DNA of 28,670 bases from Collinsella sp. AF23-2 (lineage in GTDB: Bacteria > Actinomycetota > Coriobacteriia > Coriobacteriales > Coriobacteriaceae). The DNA is taken from positions 1 through 28,670 of the forward strand of contig NZ_QRVG01000026.1 of assembly GCF_003459245.1 (NCBI RefSeq), given 5' to 3'. A program made the position numbers and the translations under genes. Positions 7,257 through 14,244 of the stretch are shown in pieces (the first letter of the stretch is position 1; each line of letters begins with the position of its first letter). Below the pieces are notes generated by a model. That model saw only the letters and a list, made by a program, of their open reading frames with translations, was not told where the DNA came from and did not search any database.

Positions 7257-8367
7257 GCCATAAAACGCGGTCGCGGATATACTCGCCCAGCATGGGCACG
7301 GTAAACCGCACAAGGCCGTATCCGGCGGCCTCGATGACGCGCTCGCGAATCAGGCTTGCGCGATATTTACTCGCCCAGCTCTGGGTACGGTCGCAGCGCT
7401 CAATGATATCCGCCGTGCGCGTCGGCTTGTCCTCGTCAACCGCCATAGCCTCGATAAAGAGGCGCTGAGGGCTGCGCAGACCGTAATACAGAGGTGCGTC
7501 AACCGCTTCGTAGAACTCGGAGACGGCATCCGCATGGCCATTCTCGACATCGCGCCTTTCGATGACCTGCGAGCCACGCCGGACAGCAGACCGCCACATG
7601 TAATAGCCCACCAGCTGAACCATATAGGGATGCCCCATGCTCTTGCGCGCCGCAAGGTCCGCCGTCTCCGCGTCAACGTAAAGACCAGCGTCTTTGACCG
7701 TCTGGATATACGAATCGCGCACTTTGGGCAAAGATATTGCCCCCAACGTACGCTGCTGGGCACGCCGCAAAAACGTCACGCTCGGCTCTTCGAGCAGATC
7801 GTCAACCATACTGGGCAAGCCGGCGAACGCCAGCGCAAGACCGCGCTGGTCGCTATCGGGCAAGCCCGTGGCATCCTGGTCTCCGAGCACCTGCTGATAG
7901 AGGACGGCAAGAGCCGCCAGTTCCTCGATAGACACCGATTGTGCCTCGTCAATCGCAAACAAGACGCCCTTGCCCGGACCGAGCTTCTTGAGACGCTCGT
8001 TGACCAGCCCTCGCAATGTCTCGCCTTTTGCCCGCGCCGCCTCGACCGACATCCGGCCAAACGACGGCCCAAACTCCATTGACGTCACAACGGGTTTATT
8101 CGAGCGAAGCGCGTCGGCCAAGCGGTCGCACAAACCAAGCGAAGCGGAATCGGAGACAACCGCCCATCCGCGCTCGCTGGCTAGACGTTGCAGCTCCCGC
8201 AGGAGAACCGTTTTGCCACAGCCGCGGTTTCCCGTAATGAGCATGAGCCTGCCCGGCGCTCCGGCGCCGTTGTCGAGCCCTTCCTCAAAATCTTCGATGA
8301 CCGACTCGCGACCGATGAGTATCGGAGGCCGCTTACCAGCTGTGGGCTTAAAGGGATTTGGATTCAT
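7249..8367 (-). CDS. AAA ATPase (AAA_16/Orc1-Cdc6-like)
   Basis: The product is 372 residues from the ATG at 8367, with GAGGAGG upstream. After RPPILIGRESVIEDFEEGL (the usual lead-in of AAA_16/Cdc6-like ATPases) come Walker A LITGNRGCGKTVLLREL, Walker B VLFAIDEAQSVS and a sensor-1-like LALAFAGLPSMVDDL. The last ~80 residues (RLFIEAMAVDEDKPT to VPMLGEYIRDRV) look like a winged-helix domain. Proteins of this type occur widely in actinobacteria and have no settled function; DNA or signalling roles are guesses. Its stop overlaps the start of the UvrA-like gene (ATGAGTAG), implying translational coupling and a shared job. Three 10-bp repeats lie upstream at 8402-8431. Confidence 0.82.
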   Translation of the reverse strand: MNPNPFKPTAGKRPPILIGRESVIEDFEEGLDNGAGAPGRLMLITGNRGCGKTVLLRELQRLASERGWAVVSDSASLGLCDRLADALRSNKPVVTSMEFGPSFGRMSVEAARAKGETLRGLVNERLKKLGPGKGVLFAIDEAQSVSIEELAALAVLYQQVLGDQDATGLPDSDQRGLALAFAGLPSMVDDLLEEPSVTFLRRAQQRTLGAISLPKVRDSYIQTVKDAGLYVDAETADLAARKSMGHPYMVQLVGYYMWRSAVRRGSQVIERRDVENGHADAVSEFYEAVDAPLYYGLRSPQRLFIEAMAVDEDKPTRTADIIERCDRTQSWASKYRASLIRERVIEAAGYGLVRFTVPMLGEYIRDRVLWHE

Positions 8368-8401
8368 ATCGGCCTCCTCGGATTGGCAAACCCTGGTAAC
8401 A

Positions 8402-8431
8402 GTTATACCAACTTATACCGAGTTATACCAA
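8402..8431 (-). promoter_or_regulatory. three tandem 10-bp repeats upstream of the AAA-UvrA operon
   Basis: Read on the minus strand, three adjoining 10-bp units occur: TTGGTATAAC, TCGGTATAAG and again TTGGTATAAC, ending 34 bases before the AAA ATPase start codon. The 10-bp period places each copy on the same DNA face. Just inside, TGGTA and TACCA form an inverted pair (8394-8410). GGTATAA also resembles a -10 box, so the array may overlap the promoter. An operator or iteron-like array is the likeliest reading. The gene's own AAA ATPase could bind it, but nothing proves that. Confidence 0.55.
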
Positions 8432-8434
8432 TAG

Positions 8435-8467
8435 CATGTGACAGAGGAACTGTCCCTTTGTCACATG
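8435..8467. terminator. stop-codon-spanning hairpin, same element as 4706-4740
   Basis: A 13-bp inverted repeat (8435-8447 with 8455-8467, one G-T pair) has loop AACTGTC, identical to the loop at 4720-4726. The TGA stop of the EF-G-like gene (complement of 8461-8463) lies inside it, again in the context ATG TGA CAAAGG. It lies between the end of that gene and the promoter of the AAA ATPase gene. A role as terminator or 3'-end stabiliser is likely. Confidence 0.6.
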
Positions 8468-10464
8468 TGGCCGAAAAACTCGGCGTCTGCTGCTCGCCAG
8501 GGGCGGAAGGTGGCGGGATCGATCTTTACGTGCGCCGCGGCGGGTACGTCGTACCATTTGACCGTGTAACCGGCGCCGTGAGAGCAAAAGACCGAATCGG
8601 GCGTGTTGGGCAGATCGGCCTCGGGCTCATAGGCGGCCGTCACGATGACGCGCTCGGCATCATGGCAAGCCGCATAACCGGCGAACTCCAGGTACAGATG
8701 ACCGCGCCCGCTCGTGTAGGCAGCCACCTCCAGCGCGTAATCCTGCACCTCGGATGCCGGCACGCGACCCACAAGCTTCGCTCGGTCTCCCGCCATCGTC
8801 GGCGGCTCGTACTCGGCACCCATGCGTGTGGCATCTGACAACGCCCGGCCCACGCACTCCCCCGGCACCTCGAGCTCAAAGTGGTACCACGGCTCCAGCA
8901 ACACGTCTGCGCCGACCTCGCGCGCCTGCATCAAACCCTGGCGAATCGCGCGATACGTGGCCTGGCGAAAATCGCCGCCCTCGGTGTGTTTGGTATGCGC
9001 GCGGCCGCCCGTGAGCGTAATGCGCACATCGGTGATGGGCGAGCCCGTCAGCACGCCCAGGTGGTCGCGCTCCATAGCGTTGGTGAGTGCCAAACGCTGC
9101 CAGTTAAGATCGAGCTCGTCGGTCGAGGTCACGGTGCCAAACTGCACACCCGAACCCGCCGGCAACGGCTCCAGGCGCAGATGCACCTCGGCATAGTGAC
9201 GCAGCGGCTCAAAGTGGCCCACGCCCTCGACCGGCCGCGAAATAGTCTCCTTATAGAGAATGCCGCCGGGCTCAAACGCAACCGAAAGGCCAAAGCGATC
9301 GGCCAACACCCGCTGCACGACCTCGAGTTGCACGGCGCCCATCAACTGCAAATGGATCTGCTCAAGATGCGTATTCCAGCTTACGCCGAGCATGGGGTCT
9401 TCGTCCGCCAACTCACTCAGCGCTTTAAACACCGCATGAACGTCGTGTTCGCCCGGCAGCACCGTATAGGTGAGGACCGGAGCGATGACGGGCGCATCGC
9501 CCGCGGGCTCCGTGCCCAGGGCGTCCCCTGGGCGAACGTGCGCAAGACCCGTCACGGCGCAAATACCGCCAGCAGCAACTTCTTGGGCAAGCTCATACTT
9601 CTCGCCGTTATAGATGCGCACCTGATCGACCTTCTGTTCCCACGCCTCGGCACTGGAATGCCCGCTGATCATCTGTTTTGCGCGCAGCGTGCCGCCGGTC
9701 ACTTTAACCCAAGCCAAGCGCTCGCCACGATCCCCGCGGCTGACACGATAGACGCGCGCGGCAAACTCCGGGAGCCACGCCTGCTCACGCATCAGCGCGC
9801 ATATGCCGTCCGGCAGCTCGTCAACGCCTTGGTCCTTGAGCGCCGAGCCGGCAAAGCAGGGAAAGAGCTTGCGCTCGGCAACCATGCGCGACAGCGTTGC
9901 GACAGAAAGCTCACCCGCTTCAAGAAACTCCTCGAGCGCCGCTTCGTCCAACGCAGCAGCGTCCTCCTGAACGGCGCCGCCCGCCAGCAGCTCGTTGGCA
10001 TCCAGGCAGCCCTCGGAAAGACGCTGCCCGAGTTGTGCCAGCAAAACATCGCGGCCGGGATTCTCCAAATCGATCTTGTTGATGAAGATGAACGTCGGGA
10101 TGTCATAGCGTGCAAGCAGGCGCCACAGGGTTTCGGTGTGCCCCTGCACGCCATCGTTGGCGCCCACCACCAGAATCGCGTAGTCCAGGGCACGCAGTGT
10201 GCGCTCCGCCTCGGCAGAAAAATCGACATGGCCGGGAGCATCCACGAGCATGACGTGGGTATCGCCGTGGTCGAGCACGGCCTGCGACGAGAAAATCGTG
10301 ATGCCGCGCTCGCGCTCGATCGTGTTAGTGTCCAGATGCGAATCGCCATCGTCCACGCGGTCACGCTTGCGAATGCGGCCCGCGTTGAACAGCATGGCCT
10401 CGGCCAACGTGGTCTTGCCGGCATCGACATGCGCCAAGATTCCAACGACCGCTTGCTTCGACAT
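8461..10464 (-). CDS. EF-G/Tet(M)-like ribosome-associated translational GTPase
   Basis: The product is 667 residues from the ATG at 10464, preceded by AAGAGGAGAGCC. GTPase motifs are G1 ILAHVDAGKTTLAEAML, G2 ERERGITIF, G3 LVDAPGHVDF, G4 FINKIDL and G5-like GSALKD. The spacing and the motifs NTIERERGITI and GHTETLWRLLARYDIPT match the ribosomal protection family (Tet(M), Tet(O), Tet(W)) rather than housekeeping EF-G. Later EF-G-type domains are present, with TGGRAHTKHTEGGDFRQATY in the domain IV region and a C-terminal SHGAGYTVKWYDVP. Length fits (Tet(M) is 639 residues). It is divergent, so tetracycline resistance should not be assumed; many gut actinobacteria carry such GTPases of unknown role. 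It is preceded by a ~300-base non-coding leader. Confidence 0.85.
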   Translation of the reverse strand: MSKQAVVGILAHVDAGKTTLAEAMLFNAGRIRKRDRVDDGDSHLDTNTIERERGITIFSSQAVLDHGDTHVMLVDAPGHVDFSAEAERTLRALDYAILVVGANDGVQGHTETLWRLLARYDIPTFIFINKIDLENPGRDVLLAQLGQRLSEGCLDANELLAGGAVQEDAAALDEAALEEFLEAGELSVATLSRMVAERKLFPCFAGSALKDQGVDELPDGICALMREQAWLPEFAARVYRVSRGDRGERLAWVKVTGGTLRAKQMISGHSSAEAWEQKVDQVRIYNGEKYELAQEVAAGGICAVTGLAHVRPGDALGTEPAGDAPVIAPVLTYTVLPGEHDVHAVFKALSELADEDPMLGVSWNTHLEQIHLQLMGAVQLEVVQRVLADRFGLSVAFEPGGILYKETISRPVEGVGHFEPLRHYAEVHLRLEPLPAGSGVQFGTVTSTDELDLNWQRLALTNAMERDHLGVLTGSPITDVRITLTGGRAHTKHTEGGDFRQATYRAIRQGLMQAREVGADVLLEPWYHFELEVPGECVGRALSDATRMGAEYEPPTMAGDRAKLVGRVPASEVQDYALEVAAYTSGRGHLYLEFAGYAACHDAERVIVTAAYEPEADLPNTPDSVFCSHGAGYTVKWYDVPAAAHVKIDPATFRPWRAADAEFFGHM

Positions 10465-10770
10465 GGCTCTCCTCTTATTGCAAGCCCATCGCACGCGGCA
10501 ACGGGCGTTCACGCTCCACACTGGATGATACAATTTACGGGCCGGTGGGCGAAGCGGGCCCTATCCCCCGACCGAGCTCATCGCCCCGCGTTGCCGCGCG
10601 GCGATTTTCGTAGGTTCGCGCCTTGCGAAAGCCGGCACCTCCCCTTTTTGTCTGCCCGGGTTCATCTGGGGCGGTAACAATGCGAGTCCCACAACGACGC
10701 GTTTTACCAAAAATAGCCCCACTCGGGGCCATTTTTTATTTGAGCTGGGTGATGATACGTGCCTTGGCTC
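10465..10770. other. non-coding region with strong hairpin
   Basis: No supportable gene lies here. It holds a GC-rich hairpin at 10580-10605 (10 paired bases with one mismatch, loop TTGC) and, at its far end, the terminator of the GNAT gene. It is the leader of the EF-G-like gene on the minus strand. Leader attenuation is known for Tet(M)-type genes, but I see no convincing leader peptide or alternative terminator here. Confidence 0.4.
10714..10737 (-). terminator. terminator after the GNAT gene
   Basis: A hairpin with paired GCCCC (10716-10720) and GGGGC (10725-10729) has loop ACTC. It is followed by ATTTTT on the minus strand and by ATTTTTT on the plus strand. It would end transcription of the acetyltransferase gene and could work in both directions. 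Confidence 0.6.
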
Positions 10771-11259
10771 CTACGCCTCGCGCAGCCAATCAAACGCGAC
10801 ACGCGCCGTGCCGTCGGACACATAGACGATACCGACACGCTCGAACCCCGCCTTGGCGATGGCGCCCTGCATGGGCAAGTTGTCCTCGTGCGTGTCAATA
10901 CGCAGATGGTCGGCGCATTCCTTGGCAAAGGCAAACATCGCCGCCGCGATACCGTGCACGGTGCCGTCGGATGCCACGCGATGCAGCACGGCATACGGAG
11001 TGTCGCTGCGCCATTGACCGTCCTCAATCACGTCATAGCACTCGTCCGGACCCGGTAAAAAGGCAAACGTCGCCACCACGCGGCCGTCGACTTCGCACAC
11101 GTAACTGCCACCAGCGGCGATATCGGCAGCCAGCTGCTCGGCCGAAGGCGTGCCCTCGGGCCACTGCGTGGCGTTGCCATGCGCGCGCATAAAGGCGCGG
11201 GCCGCGTCATAGATAGCCATGACGGCGGGAATGTCGGTATCGAGGGTTTTTCTGATCAT
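10771..11259 (-). CDS. GNAT family N-acetyltransferase
   Basis: The product is 162 residues from the ATG at 11259; a GTG directly before it could add one residue, and GAGG lies about nine bases upstream. It shows the GNAT layout: IRKTLDTDIPAVMAIYDAAR (strand 1 and helix), YVCEVDGRVVATFAFLPG (strands 2-4), a central VLHRVASDGTVHGIAAAMFAFA that includes the acetyl-CoA loop region, then LRIDTHEDNLPMQGAIAKAGFERVG, a C-terminal motif found in many acetyltransferases. Such enzymes transfer acetyl groups from acetyl-CoA to amines; the substrate is unknown. It is divergent from the small CxxC protein gene, with an inverted repeat between them. Confidence 0.85.
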   Translation of the reverse strand: MIRKTLDTDIPAVMAIYDAARAFMRAHGNATQWPEGTPSAEQLAADIAAGGSYVCEVDGRVVATFAFLPGPDECYDVIEDGQWRSDTPYAVLHRVASDGTVHGIAAAMFAFAKECADHLRIDTHEDNLPMQGAIAKAGFERVGIVYVSDGTARVAFDWLREA

Positions 11260-11280
11260 CACGCGGCGACCTCACGTTTA

Positions 11281-11312
11281 TTGGTATCACTTTGATTGAG
11301 CAATGATACCAA
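11281..11312. promoter_or_regulatory. inverted repeat in divergent promoter region
   Basis: TTGGTATCA (11281-11289) and TGATACCAA (11304-11312) form a perfect 9-bp inverted repeat separated by 14 bases, between the divergent GNAT and CxxC-protein genes. The half-site resembles the TTGGTATAAC units at 8402-8431, which hints at related regulators. It may be an operator for both genes. Confidence 0.45.
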
Positions 11313-11336
11313 CGTTTGGAGAGGAGCGCGAAGCAG

Positions 11337-11633
11337 ATGGGGAGCAAAAAGCGAGCCGCCTGGTCAAAAGCCAAAAGCGAGTTTTTGGGCGCTGCCACCG
11401 GCGGCGATATGAGCGACCTGTTTGCACGCGAGGACGAGCGCCGCGACGCCCTGGACGCCGAGCGCGACGAGGCTTGGCGCTATAAGTCGTGCGAGCGCAA
11501 AAACCGTTACGACACACGCGCCGAGGCCGAAGCCGTTATGGCCGACTGCGAAAACCGTGGACGACGTGGTTTGGCCTGCTACAAATGCGAATACTGCGGC
11601 GGGGGGCACCTGACGTCGCACCCTTGGAAATAG
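11337..11633 (+). CDS. small cysteine/histidine zinc-ribbon-like protein
   Basis: The product is 98 residues from the ATG at 11337, with GGAGAGGAG upstream; a TTG at 11316 is a weaker choice. The N-terminal half is charged and probably helical (FAREDERRDALDAERDEAW). The C-terminal half contains KSCERKNRYDTRAEAEAVM and then ACYKCEYCGGGHLTSHP. That arrangement (Cys, basic-aromatic 'K.RYDT.AEAE', then Y.C.YCGG.HLTS) is seen in small actinobacterial and phage proteins that likely bind one zinc. Their function is unknown. It faces away from the GNAT gene across a palindromic site. Confidence 0.75.
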   Translation: MGSKKRAAWSKAKSEFLGAATGGDMSDLFAREDERRDALDAERDEAWRYKSCERKNRYDTRAEAEAVMADCENRGRRGLACYKCEYCGGGHLTSHPWK

Positions 11634-11700
11634 GCCCCGCATCGGCGCGGCGCTCACGCAGCGGCACGGCACCGACACATCGCCGGCCATCGCGCGCAGG

Positions 11701-12405
11701 CTACGGGCGCGGCGGCACCAAAACATCGTAACGAACGGCCTTGCCCGCAAGCTGATAGCTCGGCTTAACGCCGGCAAGCAACGGCCCCTTCACCGGCCGC
11801 TTGATAACGACCTTGCGCGGACGTACCGCAAGCGCAGCCTCGACCAGCGTCTCCTCATCGGCGCACGGCTGCTCCAAATGGTGCAAGAGCTGGAACTTCT
11901 TTTTAACCGCCGCACTCTTGGTGCGCTCGGGAAACATGGGGTCCAGATACACCACATCGGGAGCCGCGAGCTCACCGCGCTCGATCAGCTCAGCCGTATG
12001 GCGAAGGCCGGCAATGCTATCCTCGCCCGCATGTAAGCGCATGCGCGCCACGGCAGCCGCAAGCGCCGGATCATCTGCCGCGCGATCCAAGGCATCCTTG
12101 AGGAGCGCCGCGATCACGCAATCCTGTTCATACAGATCGACGGTAAAGCCCGCGGCGGCCAGCAGCAGCGAATCCTCGCCAAAGCCTGCCGTGGCGTCAA
12201 TCGCCCATGGGTTCTCGATGCCTTTTGTGCGCGCAGCCTTAACCAGCAGCTCTTGCTGCAGACGACCCTGCTTGAGCCGTGGAAGCATGCGGGCAAAATC
12301 GGCACGCAGCTCCATCGCGCCGTCGGTGAGCGTGAGGCCCTCGGGTGTCCTGGTTAACTCGAGCCCTGCCGCCCGAGCAACAGAAAAGGGATCGACGACG
12401 CCCAT
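11701..12405 (-). CDS. rsmJ: 16S rRNA (guanine(1516)-N2)-methyltransferase RsmJ-like
   Basis: The product is 234 residues from the ATG at 12405, with AAGGAG upstream. It is a class I SAM methyltransferase of the DUF548/RsmJ family, which methylates G1516 in the 16S rRNA decoding region. Seen are motif I AIDATAGFGEDSLLLAAAG, the acidic end of strand 2 LYEQDCVIAALLKDALDRA, and the catalytic-region VVYLDPMFPERTKSAAVKKK, followed by KVVIKRPVKGPLLAG. These are close to the RsmJ signature (DPMFPxRxKSAxVKK). The usual length is ~250. A tiny membrane protein gene starts ~210 bases upstream in the same direction and may share its transcript. Confidence 0.88.
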   Translation of the reverse strand: MGVVDPFSVARAAGLELTRTPEGLTLTDGAMELRADFARMLPRLKQGRLQQELLVKAARTKGIENPWAIDATAGFGEDSLLLAAAGFTVDLYEQDCVIAALLKDALDRAADDPALAAAVARMRLHAGEDSIAGLRHTAELIERGELAAPDVVYLDPMFPERTKSAAVKKKFQLLHHLEQPCADEETLVEAALAVRPRKVVIKRPVKGPLLAGVKPSYQLAGKAVRYDVLVPPRP

Positions 12406-12468
12406 GGGTACTCCTTCACAAGCAAAACGAATACGTGAGCGCCGTTTATGTCGGCACCCAACCGTCCG

Positions 12469-12612
12469 CTATTGTCCCACATGCGACATGGCCCACAGCA
12501 TCCCAATGCAAAGCACCGCCATCAATCCCGTGCATACGGCAGCGATCACGGAATCGCCCATGCGCCTTCCCAACGACCGCGGCTCATGCACTTGCCCTGC
12601 TCCGTACATCAT
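12469..12612 (-). CDS. 47-residue single-pass membrane protein
   Basis: A short frame runs from ATG ATG at 12612 to the TAG at 12469-12471, with an excellent ribosome binding site (AAGGAGGAGCC) directly upstream. The product starts MMYGAGQVHEPRSLGRRMGD, a polar and basic N-terminus, and continues with one hydrophobic segment of about 24 residues (VIAAVCTGLMAVLCIGMLWA), ending MSHVGQ. Positive charges before the helix suggest the N-terminus stays inside. It ends 63 bases before the rsmJ start in the same direction, so it may be in that operon. I recognise no family. Its support is the binding site plus the clean hydrophobic helix. Confidence 0.65.
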   Translation of the reverse strand: MMYGAGQVHEPRSLGRRMGDSVIAAVCTGLMAVLCIGMLWAMSHVGQ

Positions 12613-12844
12613 GGCTCCTCCTTGAGACCAGCTCTTACCATGGACCCATCATCGCAGCGCCGCGCATACGCTGCCATCGATTTGGCTTACGCCCAGCTTT
12701 CCTTTTTGAAAGGTTGGGTTTGGCTGCGCGGGGTCAAAGCGCTTTCAGGCGCATGCATCGCCGCGTTGAACTACAATGTGCTTCACCATATGTGCAGTAC
12801 ATTGGGTGCGCCAAGTTGGCGTACTCGTATCGAAAGGACCAGCC

Positions 12845-13246
12845 ATGAGCTTCACTCGCAAGACTCTCAAAATCCTTGCTCTCATCTACTTTGTTTTGGG
12901 CATCGCCAGCCTCGTCACCGCCGGCGTCGGTATCGCGACCGGCAACCTCGATTCCACGTACGGGTCGAACGCCATGCTCGCCGCGGTCGTGCTGGTCGCC
13001 AAGGGCCTCATCGATCTCGCCGCGGGCGTTGCGGGCATCAAGGGCGCCAACAAGCCTTCGCAGGTGGATGGTGCGTTTAAGCTCGGCATCGTTGCCGCAA
13101 TCGCCACGATTGCGCAGGCCGCGCTCACGCTTCCCGCGCTCGGCGGCAGCTCCGTCAATATCGTCGCCTTTGTCATCGTGGTCTACGACCTGTTCTTTGT
13201 TCAGCAGGCACACGCCGTTAAGGCCGAGAACAAGGACCGCCTGTAA
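12845..13246 (+). CDS. four-helix membrane protein, unknown function
   Basis: The product is 133 residues from the ATG at 12845 (AAAGGA nine bases upstream). Four hydrophobic segments are visible: ILALIYFVLGIASLVTAGVG, AMLAAVVLVAKGLIDLAAGV, LGIVAAIATIAQAALTLPAL and VNIVAFVIVVYDLFFVQQA, with short loops and a charged C-terminus (HAVKAENKDRL). The second segment ends in GVAGIKGAN, reminiscent of small DUF308-like or 'G.aGi.g' membrane proteins, but I cannot name the family. No signal peptide is present. A terminator follows at 13285, so it is probably monocistronic. A TACAAT box at 12772-12777 could be its -10 element, but no matching -35 is clear. Confidence 0.8.
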   Translation: MSFTRKTLKILALIYFVLGIASLVTAGVGIATGNLDSTYGSNAMLAAVVLVAKGLIDLAAGVAGIKGANKPSQVDGAFKLGIVAAIATIAQAALTLPALGGSSVNIVAFVIVVYDLFFVQQAHAVKAENKDRL

Positions 13247-13284
13247 GCGCTCGCTTCTCATAACCTCTGCAGCCAAGCAACTAA

Positions 13285-13320
13285 AAAGGGCCGATCGCGC
13301 ATCTCCGCGGTCGGCCCTTT
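13285..13320 (+). terminator. terminator after the four-helix membrane protein
   Basis: A 15-bp stem (13285-13299 with 13306-13320, one G-T pair) and a six-base loop end in CCCTTT followed by ACGTTT. This is a GC-rich hairpin with a short T-tract in the right place for rho-independent termination. Confidence 0.75.
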
Positions 13321-13336
13321 ACGTTTGCCCAGACAA

Positions 13337-13373
13337 AACCTACCAAAACAAACCTGTCCCTTTTTGGCAGGTT
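13337..13373 (-). terminator. terminator after rlmA, with CTGTCCC loop
   Basis: A 12-bp stem (13337-13348 with 13362-13373, one mismatch) encloses a loop containing CCTGTCCCT. On the minus strand it begins two bases after the rlmA stop and its second arm is TTTTGGTAGGTT, giving only a weak T-tract. It belongs with the GTCCC-core hairpins. Confidence 0.55.
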
Positions 13374-13374
13374 G

Positions 13375-14190
13375 TTAGCTGTGGCGGTACTCGGCGATGA
13401 TGAAGTCGATGTCGGTTTGAAGGGTATCCAGGTTTGCCAAGCGCTCTTTGTCGGCAGGGCGCGTGCGGTAGTAGTACGGCGTCATCTGGAACACCGCCTC
13501 GATGTCGGCCTGGGTCTGGAGCGTAATATTCGCAGATACCCGCTGCGTTCCGACCAACTCGAGCTCGGTAGTCTTCGGCAGCTTCTCGTCGTTAAGGTAC
13601 GGCGTATCGTAGAGCACTTCCTTAAGCCCAAACAGATGACGGGCACCCGGCACCACGGTGTAGAGCGAGCCCTCCGGCGCCAGCACGCGGGCAAACTCGC
13701 GCTCGTTAAAGGGAGCGAAGAGCTCGGTCACCATATCGAAGGCGCCATCGGCCACAGGGATGTCCTTCATGTTGGCTACGAAATAGGTCGCATCGTCGCG
13801 CTTGGCGGCAAGGCGCACCATCTCTTTGCCCAGGTCGAAACCGTAAGCATCCACGCCCGGCACCGCGCCCATGGCGCTGGTGTAATAGCCCTCGCCGCAG
13901 CAAATATCGAGCAGCGTCATGGGACCGCTCGTAGACGCAGCACGCCCAGACACCTGCTTGCGCACCAGCTCGACCATCGCATCGCGCAACGGCGCGTAGT
14001 ATCCACGGTTCAGAAAGTCACGACGGCTGCGCGCCTGTGACTTGGGATCGCCCATGGAGTCGCCGCTCTTGGACGAGCGCAATAGATATAGATAGCCCTC
14101 GCGCGCACGGTCAAACCGGTGTCCGCCCGCGCATGCAGCACCGCGTTCGTCATCCACCAGCGGCTCATGGCAAACGGGACACAACAACAT
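13375..14190 (-). CDS. rlmA: 23S rRNA (guanine-N1)-methyltransferase RlmA family
   Basis: The product is 271 residues from the ATG at 14190, with AAGGAG upstream. The N-terminal zinc site is C4, C7, C20 and H24 (LLCPVCHEPL, CAGGHRFDRAREGYLYLL). It is followed by GDPKSQARSRRDFLNRGYYAPL, a stretch conserved in RlmA enzymes. The SAM domain shows MTLLDICCGEGYYTSAMG (motif I), YGFDLGKEMVRLAAKRDD and YFVANMKDIPVADGAFDMV. RlmA methylates G745 in Gram-negative bacteria or G748 in Gram-positive bacteria, in hairpin 35 of 23S rRNA in the peptide exit tunnel. The Gram-positive type can lower sensitivity to some macrolides (TlrB). Which position is used here cannot be read from the sequence. Confidence 0.88.
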   Translation of the reverse strand: MLLCPVCHEPLVDDERGAACAGGHRFDRAREGYLYLLRSSKSGDSMGDPKSQARSRRDFLNRGYYAPLRDAMVELVRKQVSGRAASTSGPMTLLDICCGEGYYTSAMGAVPGVDAYGFDLGKEMVRLAAKRDDATYFVANMKDIPVADGAFDMVTELFAPFNEREFARVLAPEGSLYTVVPGARHLFGLKEVLYDTPYLNDEKLPKTTELELVGTQRVSANITLQTQADIEAVFQMTPYYYRTRPADKERLANLDTLQTDIDFIIAEYRHS

Positions 14191-14244
14191 GGCAACTCCT
14201 TAGCGCGAACAACACAACGCCCACCATTGTCGCACGCCTTCCCC

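Noticed and set aside
8402..8431. CRISPR array or replication origin iterons
   Set aside because: The 10-bp units have no spacers, so this is not CRISPR. No dnaA, AT-rich unwinding region or plasmid gene is nearby to support an origin.
8461..10464. Naming this gene as a tetracycline resistance gene
   Set aside because: The similarity is to the wider ribosomal-protection GTPase group. Sequence alone does not show close identity to Tet(M), Tet(O) or Tet(W).
8881..10677. 598-codon open frame on the plus strand opposite the EF-G-like gene
   Set aside because: The opposite strand carries all G-domain motifs, while this frame shows no family features and no start signal.
10465..10770. Structured non-coding RNA such as RNase P, SRP or tmRNA
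   Set aside because: I looked for the conserved cores of these RNAs on both strands and found none; only generic GC-rich hairpins are present.
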